This document shows, piece by piece, positions 35,072 through 41,124 of a DNA stretch of 41,124 bases. This DNA is from Lyophyllum atratum (Eukaryota > Basidiomycota > Agaricomycetes > Agaricales > Lyophyllaceae). The notes under the pieces are model-generated. The model made no database searches. It was not told the origin of the DNA and saw only the letters and a program-made list of their open reading frames with translations. The stretch lies in NCBI GenBank assembly GCA_014905825.1, contig JACGCN010000115.1:1-41124 (forward strand). The letters are read 5' to 3'. The position numbers and the translations under genes are program-made. Position 1 is the stretch's first letter; each line of letters starts with the position of its first letter.

Positions 35072-35379
35072 CTGTGCCTCGCGATCGTGGTTTGACGAAG
35101 AGCAGTTGATTGTGAGTGGTTGAAAAGGAACCTAAAGACAGGTGATTCTTCCAACCATAACTCACTGGTGGCTGTGCGCCCCCTTATGCCAAGATTCCAT
35201 TTTCAGCCTCATAGACATGTACAGCAGCCAAGATGTCAAGCTCAGCATCGTACAAACGGTATCTAATCGAACAAGAGAAACCTGCCGAATACCCACGTAA
35301 GGTCCCTGCAAGCCATCAGAACTGAAGGACCTTGCCAAGAGTCGAAATACATACACTACACACGAGGACAATCACAACG
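35072..35379. other. Intergenic region upstream of the myosin light chain gene
   Basis: 308 bases with no supported gene, between the light chain start and the stop of the dehydrogenase on the same strand. Confidence 0.5.
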
Positions 35380-36373
35380 TTAAGACGTGATCTTCTTGGA
35401 ATACACTCTCCACATAAGCCACAGGACCCAAGCTTTGGGTAGCCATTTGAAGATAGCGAACAAACTAGCATTCGATCCCGTGGACAGATACGAAGGTGGG
35501 CTCTTGCGCAAAGCTTTTGTGACGACCTCCTTTGCAAAAGCGTCAGCAGACATAGAGCCTGGCGCCTGACTAGCGTGAATTCGTTGAAGAATGTTCGGGA
35601 TAAACGCAGTATACAGAGAGTCGCTTGGAAGACTGAACCGCGAGACACCGTTGGCGGATAGGTTTGACTGTATTCCGCCAGGTGCAAGGTGAAAGACGGA
35701 TATGTTGAACGGTTTGCATTCCATCGAGAGAACGTCGCTGATGCTTTGCACCGCAGCCTTCGACGCGCAATAGAGGCCGTTCCACGGGGTAGCGCTGTGC
35801 AAATAGGAAGGCGATCAGGATTTCAGTCGCAAAACAAAATATCAAGAGCACTCGCATCTCCCCAACAATAGAGCCAATGTTGACGATCACCCCGCTTCGG
35901 CGTTTTGCCATGACTGGAATCACCGCCTTCGCTATACGCAGGACGGAAAAGGTATTAGTATCGAAGTTGGCCTTGACATCTTCCATGGCTTGGTCAGCCA
36001 GGGGACCTTATGGCAGTCAATGAGAGCCTGTTCGCGCGAAGAAGCGTAGCGTCACGTACCAGCATAGAAAAGCCCGGCATTGTTGACGACCACGTCAATC
36101 TTACCCTCAACCTCCGCAATATGCTTGACCACCCTCTCGACCGCTTCGTCGCTCGTCACGTCCAGGGCAAGCTTTTCAACCGAGGTGTGCGCAAAATCCC
36201 CAATAGATTCTACCTTCCGAGAGGTTGCATACACCTTGCAGCCTTGCCGAGCGAATTCATTGCAGCTTCACGAGATGGCATGATAAGTATTGACTTGAAG
36301 AAGACGATGAAACCTACAGCGCGAATCCGATGCCCCCCGTAGAGCAGCCTGTCACAAGAACAACCCGGGACAT
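35380..36373 (-). CDS. Short-chain dehydrogenase, 1-acyl-DHAP reductase-like
   Basis: Classical short-chain dehydrogenase with four exons (36373-36318, 36265-36060, 36006-35856, 35794-35380), 275 residues. The cofactor motif VTGCSTGGIGFAL is at the N-terminus, VYATSR shortly after, NNAGLFYAGP near residue 90, VNIGSIVGE containing the catalytic Ser, and YCASK with the Tyr and Lys. The hydrophobic C-terminus (WLPKAWVLWLMW) suggests membrane attachment. Overall it resembles fungal Ayr1, which reduces 1-acyl-dihydroxyacetone phosphate in lipid synthesis, but the substrate is not certain from sequence. The third intron (35795-35855) has a GC donor (GCGAGT); splicing there gives GEIATPWNGLYCASK. 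Confidence 0.88.
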
Positions 36374-36731
36374 GACAGATGTGGGTGGTGAGGAAGAGTA
36401 AACCGCCGGCGCCTCGGTAAAACCGGGCCCAGTTAATCAAGACTGGATCGTGGAATCAATTTTGCAGCCTATGTAGGGCAAGGCCTCCGTATGGGCGCCC
36501 GAAAGCGAATGCAAAGATGAGGGGTACTACTTAGGATGCCAGGAACAGATTCCATCATCCCTGCTTAAAGCGCTTAAGCTTTGGTCCGTATTGTATCACA
36601 AACGGCGACTGACAGACCGTCGCACATTCCTAGATCATCTTTCTTCTTTCTTGCTCTCATCTTGCTCTCTCTCTTGCTTCCGTCTCTTTCGCACTTACGA
36701 CGAGTACACTCTTTTCTAGAACCAAACAGGA
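36374..36731. promoter_or_regulatory. Bidirectional promoter with CT-rich tract
   Basis: 358 bases between divergent starts. A pyrimidine-rich run at about 36639-36691 (TTTCTTCTTTCTTGCTCTC) sits 40-90 bp before the plus-strand ATG 36732. Such CT tracts are common near transcription starts of well-expressed fungal genes. Confidence 0.5.
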
Positions 36732-38226
36732 ATGCTTCTCTCCCGGAAAACCCTAGCGCAGGTCGTGATATCTTTATTTTGTTCCGTGACCGCTGTCCAA
36801 GCCCTGGCGCCTGCTCGACGCGCTACAGTATGCAATGGACATGCTGAACTATGTGAACGGGGCTATGGAACAGTCTCATTCGTGGGTGCCCATGATTCAT
36901 ATGCAGTCGGAGTCAACAACTGTGTGTACCATTATACTTCCTCCTGTCTTTGACTAACTTCTAGTTGCAGTGGCGGTCAACCAGGACCAAGACAGTGCGC
37001 ATCTCATTTTTACAAGTAGTTACGCGGCTGCTGAGAATGACATCAAGTCACGACACAATTGAACGATGGGATCCGCATGCTTCAGATGCAGGCGCATTTG
37101 GAGAGTGGAGTACTCAGGCTATGCCACACGAGCTGTGTGAGTAGAGGCAGTGTGTTATATCTTGAACGAATAGCTCACCATTTTGTTAGTCTCTGTATGA
37201 TGGTGGAAGTCTGCAAGACTATCTCACGACAGGTGAGTATTGGACCAGCGTCTAGGACAATAGAGTCTCAGTTCTAATAATACAAATCTACCAGTTAAAA
37301 CCTGGCTAGATACAAACCCTAACGAAGGTATGTCCTAATGGTACACCATCCTCTATAATTCTAACCCAATGTGTGCTACTAGTTCTTTCACTACTCATCG
37401 TCAATATCGACAACGTGCCTGTGGCACAATATGACACGGTGTTTAAGGCTGCGGGCGTTGACACCCTCTCATTTGTACCTGCATCTGCCTCGTTACCAGC
37501 ATCGTCTTGGCCCACCCTCGGATCTATGATCGATTCAGGAAAACGACTAGTCACATTCCTTGATAACAAAGCAGATCCTACTGTTGCCCCATACATCATC
37601 GACGGTTTTTATCTTTTACTTCATCATCCTTCTTGTTTCTCATGCCTCGAACCCTTGCAGAATTCTCCAACATTTGGGAGACGGCTTTCAATGTTGTTGA
37701 TCCTGCCCAATTCGACTGTTCTGTCAACCGCACACACGGCGAACCGGCAACGCAAATGTCGCTCATCAACCACTTCCTCGACAGGCTGGTCTTCAATCAG
37801 CCAGTCCCCGATGTTGCCAAAGCCAACATCACGAATTCTGCATCTGGACCTGGTTCTCTCAAAGCCCATGTTGATACATGCGTAGCCATCAACTCCAGAG
37901 CACCGAACTTTCTGCTCGTTGATGTACGTGTTTGAAACCATGCGAGAAGGAGGAGAATCTTGATATGTATCCCATTTTAGTTCTATGAATTCGGCGGCGG
38001 ATCCGTCTTCCAGGTGGCCGCGGACATCAACAAAGTAACCTATGCGCCAACGTCGCCCATCGCCCAACCTCTGGCGACGTCCTCAGGCGCAGCGTCACCT
38101 ACAGGATCATCCGGAGCTGGCTCTGGAACCGGCTCGAGTGGCGCCTTGGCGAACTCTCCTCGTAAGTATCTGATGGAATCGCTGGTTGTGGCCGGCATCG
38201 TTTTTGGGGCATATGCTGTGATTTAA
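36732..38226 (+). CDS. Secreted PLC-like phosphodiesterase, GPI-type
   Basis: Eight exons (36732-36921, 36965-36994, 37048-37136, 37190-37232, 37295-37327, 37383-37604, 37661-37923, 37981-38226) encode 371 residues with consistent phases. A signal peptide covers about residues 1-25. The PI-PLC X-type barrel is shown by FVGAHDSYAVG (catalytic-type His), QLNDGIRMLQMQAH, LCHTSC, TTVKTWLDTNPNEVLSLLIV and VDFYEFGG. A Ser/Thr/Gly-rich linker and a hydrophobic tail (MESLVVAGIVFGAYAVI) look like a GPI-anchor signal. It is a member of the fungal secreted PLC-like family; the substrate is unknown. The start codon follows a CT-rich leader. Confidence 0.88.
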
Positions 38227-38345
38227 TCCTTTATACATACCTACCTCAGGCACAATCTAGTCAGACAATCTTTTGGACAGTACCTAGGATCCCTCATTAA
38301 TATATATCATCTGTGCATCAAGCGCGACCAAGTCCCACAAATACA

Positions 38346-39500
38346 TCATCGTTTCCTCTCCAGCCGCCACTTGTAGACCCTAGGTTTGTACGTCTCCTCA
38401 TTCACTGTCCTTGACGCCTTCCGCTGCTTGCCTTCCGAGCATCAATCTCATCCTCGTCCTCCTCCTCGTCAGAATCTCCCTCAACCTTTTCTGCTCCTTT
38501 GATTTTCTTTCGACCACCCTTGCCCATCATCAGTCGTTGCATCTCAAACTCCCTCTCCGCGTATCGTAGTTGCTTGTCTCGCATTAATCGAGCAGAGAGC
38601 TCCTTCAATAGTCGTTGTCGGTTCTCCCGGAGATTGGATGGATTGCTAGTAGTTTCTTCCTGAGGAGAGACATCCCGTTCCGATTTTTTCGACTTTTTGG
38701 TCGTTGTCAATTTCCAGCCCAAGTCCAACTCTATAGCGGCGTCTTCCAAGTCGATAGTCATGTGGTGGGAAGTGGACGGGTCTATTAGAGGTTTATAACT
38801 CCGTGCTAGTGGCCAAATTGAATAGATTGCGAACGTAATATGCGACTGAAAACTTACCTTCTTCCTCGTTGTCTACAAAAACAACATGTTTGGATTTCCG
38901 TCTACCAGACCTTGACCGGCTTGAGCCCTCTGAAAGTATTCCGGCATCTGTGAGAATCTGGAATTCCTCTTCGTCAAGATCATCATCAGCCCCCTCGCTC
39001 GATGAACCAGGTTTCATCAGATCTGCCATGGCCGTCAGTTGGCTTTTGATTTTGTCAATTTTCTACATATCGATTGAGAGACGAGTCTAGAGAATAATAA
39101 CGAGGACGCACCTTCATGCCAGCCGTTCGCATGGTACGAATATAATTTTCGTCCTGCGTTTTGAGAACCTTCACGATATCGGTAGGCAGAGCAACGTTTC
39201 CCCGATCCTTGATGTGCACACCGCCCTAAGAACAAAGGTCAGAGGAGTGAACGAGCTCGATGAGTATTAGGATCTTGCCTTTGTCCCCTCATTTCGCATA
39301 GAAAAATAGAACTCATCTTTATTTTTCTCTGAAGCCTTCTGCTTCAGACGCGTTAACCTGTCCTGCTTGGAGTGGTAGTCCCTGGCGCGCTTGACATAGT
39401 CGGCATGCTTCTCAAGGATGCCTAGCTTGGATCTGTGGGCAAGCTGGGAACGTTCCTTGTGATTGCGGCGATGAATGGAATTCCTGAGGGAGGAGGTCAT
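38346..39500 (-). CDS. UTP11: U3 snoRNP protein UTP11 (apparent 1-bp deletion)
   Basis: Utp11 belongs to the small-subunit processome that matures 18S rRNA. Exons are 39500-39279, 39225-39112, 39062-38858 and 38781-38346. The N-terminus [20 protein letters not shown], then [36 protein letters not shown] and [20 protein letters not shown] are highly characteristic, as is the later [20 protein letters not shown]. The frame as given stops at 38402, but the adjacent frame reads [20 protein letters not shown] and ends RKR at 38346, the expected C-terminus. One missing A in GGAAGGC near 38431-38436 would join them and correct the exon phase. The first intron (39226-39278) has a GC donor (GCAAGA). 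Confidence 0.9.
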
Positions 39501-39621
39501 GGTTGTGTGACGATGAGAGCGTGACACGAGTTTTGTCAAGGATCGTCTCAAAAAGTGGAGGGTGGGATTTCGCAATTTCCTGCGGAAATATATCTCCGAA
39601 TATCTCGACTTGGGCCTCAAT

Positions 39622-40103
39622 ATGAGCTTTCAGCATTTCCGATTGGGAGAACTCTCTCTCCACCAGCCACTCCCTCCTCATCTTGTCCAGCACCAGGGTG
39701 CCCCTGCCTCCTCCACATCCACCTTTTCTGCGTCTTTGAACACCATCAAACAGCCCTTTCCCTCCCACTTCTCACAGCCCCAGGTTACAGCCAAAACAGC
39801 CCTATGGATCTGGAGACACCGATGATGGCTATACTTTGGTCTTTCCCAATCTGGAGGCATCCATGACTGGCGTACACAAGAAGAGGAGCGCCAGACCGTC
39901 GAGTTCGTAAAGGCATGTTGTCTGTTTCATATCGCAGTCTCCTCCACTAACTCCGCCCATAGGGAGATACCCATGGCAGTAAAGCTGTACCACCCCGATT
40001 CAAGGATCATACCAAATTGGTCTGCGCAAGACATTCTCGGAGTGGTAGGAAGAAGTATGTGAAGAAACACCCAGAACGGGTCAGAAAAGTCCCTAGTCGC
40101 AAG
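39622..40103 (+). CDS. Possible gene of unknown function (model uncertain)
   Basis: ATG 39622 opens [19 protein letters not shown], a Ser/Pro/His-rich stretch. Continuing sense sequence then appears in other frames ([36 protein letters not shown]), so two single-base indels near 39785-39800 and 39850 would be needed. A GC-donor intron 39916-39965 would lead to [20 protein letters not shown] and a very basic [20 protein letters not shown], with a 5' splice site at 40104. It may continue into the next gene through an intron ending at 40208. The opposite strand also has an open frame here, so confidence is low. I recognise no family. Confidence 0.35.
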
Positions 40104-40286
40104 GTATGCCACCATATCGCGAGATATGTGGGAACCTCAGCATACGTCGTTAGCTCGATGGTCAAGGCTGCCCTGCATCCATAAGCTACAAAACATATTT
40201 CGACACAGATGAAGTCCGTGCTTGTTGTAAGGCCACTTTCATATCCGAGACGGAAGTCGTCCACCTCAACAATTTTAATTTCAGAT

Positions 40287-40912
40287 ATGTCCCAGCACTC
40301 TCATGAGATAGGACCAGCCAATCTACCGTTCACTCGCCGCGGGCGCAAGGCGGCTACGCAGCGAGACAAGGATCGGCCACAAAGTAATTCTTCTCCTGCG
40401 GAACCGACCACTCCAGCTCCCACTGTGACCAATGCTGTCGCTGGCCCTTCATCGGCGCCCCAGCAGCCGACCAACATGTTCACGTCTTCGGTATCAATGC
40501 TAGCTCCACTGCCACAACCTTCATATCAGCACCCGCCTCCGCAGCCTTTCGCCTACGCGCCAGTCCCACAGCAGTTCGCCCCACCTCCGCCCGTTCATCC
40601 TTCTATGTCTCATGAACGTTGGGAAAACATGGCGACGCTGTTCAATTCCGTCCGTGAACATGCTCGTGGTTTTGAGTATCCCAGCGTAAGCGTCGCAGCA
40701 TTGGAAACTGTTTTAATCAGGTTATACCTGGAGAGCCCTGTTGGGATAGGCACACAGCCCAGTATGGCAGCTATTATGCAAAATCACATATCGCCGCCGC
40801 GGCCCCCATCACACACACTACAAGTCCCGCCGAATCCTCCACAGTCAACGGGTCCGCAGCGGGTGGCAATGCCTCTGATGACACGAATGGTACCGGCGAA
40901 GATAGCTCTTAG
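40287..40912 (+). CDS. Pro/Gln-rich conserved protein of unknown function
   Basis: From ATG 40287 the frame reads MSQHSHEIGPANLPFTRRGR, then a Pro/Ser/Gln-rich stretch, then an ordered helical segment RWENMATLFNSVREHARGF followed by VAALETVLIRLYLESP. The open frame runs to 40994 as given, but the neighbouring frame after a short CA repeat (about 40808-40818) encodes an acidic tail (ASDDTNGTGEDSS) ending at TAG 40910-40912, which fits better; that needs one extra base. The open frame extends upstream to 40209 and may be joined to the previous exon set. I do not recognise the family. Confidence 0.5.
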
Positions 40913-41124
40913 TTGCGGTGAGCTGCGGTTTTGCTGTTCGCACTTGCTCGCATCCTCAAATTCATTATCAGTCTACTCATTTCCCCGCTATTAACTGACT
41001 TGATCGTTTCCCTGAGCTATTCCTTAAAAGTTGATCAAAAGATATAATGTACTTAGGCTACATTACGGCCCACGTGTTCCTGTCCATGACGCATCAATTG
41101 CGGTCCACAACAGTTAATATATAA
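40913..41124. other. Right-hand edge, no gene seen
   Basis: 212 bases with no supported coding sequence. A CACGTG lies near 41070, in the same core context as the promoter E-boxes elsewhere in the window. Confidence 0.4.

Noticed and set aside
39503..39515. PAC-like CGATGAG box beside UTP11
   Set aside because: A 7-mer match to a yeast ribosome-biogenesis element with no sign of the same element at NOP6 or RRB1.
39412..39768. Minus-strand open frame with plausible helical sequence ([19 protein letters not shown]) upstream of UTP11
   Set aside because: It overlaps the UTP11 first exon in another frame, has no ATG or splice support at its 5' end, and the plus-strand exons downstream fit better. 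It remains a weak alternative.

Overview
This window reads as a gene-dense segment of a fungal nuclear genome, most likely from a mushroom-type basidiomycete (Agaricomycetes). That is an inference from these facts: nearly every gene is cut by many 45-60 nt introns with GTRNGY donors and CTAAC/CTRAY branch sites; about 22 genes lie in 41 kb on both strands with short gaps; and the content is eukaryotic and fungal (Mediator, TFIID, SNARE, PacC/Rim101, fused purine enzyme). I see no tRNA, rRNA, transposon or CRISPR array.

Layout, left to right: MED7 (+, 5' end outside the window), a BCL7-like chromatin protein (+), a membrane carbon-nitrogen hydrolase resembling apolipoprotein N-acyltransferase (+), an unrecognised conserved protein (+), and a ~1,200-residue disordered protein (-). 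Then come the bifunctional purine enzyme GARS-AIRS (+, 10 exons), an ankyrin/CCCH zinc-finger protein (-), a GpsA-type glycerol-3-phosphate dehydrogenase (-) head-to-head with the syntaxin SED5 (+), the nucleolar RRM protein NOP6 (-), a Ser/Pro-rich protein (-), and a microsomal glutathione S-transferase (-) head-to-head with the ribosome-assembly chaperone RRB1/GRWD1 (+). Next are a PA28/REG proteasome activator (-) head-to-head with TAF1 (+, 13 exons), the pH-response factor PacC/Rim101 (-), a myosin regulatory light chain (-), a short-chain dehydrogenase (-), a secreted GPI-type phospholipase-C-like protein (+), UTP11 (-), and two poorly resolved genes (+).

The genes do not form one pathway. 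Two functional themes recur: transcription machinery (MED7, BCL7-like, TAF1, PacC) and ribosome biogenesis (NOP6, RRB1, UTP11).

Most notable points: (1) a PA28-type proteasome activator whose activation-loop region is split over 9-, 14- and 18-nt micro-exons; (2) seven GCCAAG (PacC consensus) sites in the 197 bp in front of pacC itself, suggesting autoregulation; (3) three well-supported GC-AG introns; (4) an identical GGGTCACGTG 10-mer in two bidirectional promoters; (5) recurrent single-base frame breaks in otherwise conserved housekeeping genes, which look more like assembly errors than decay. I did not find a convincing undescribed multi-gene system; the window looks largely like ordinary core genome.
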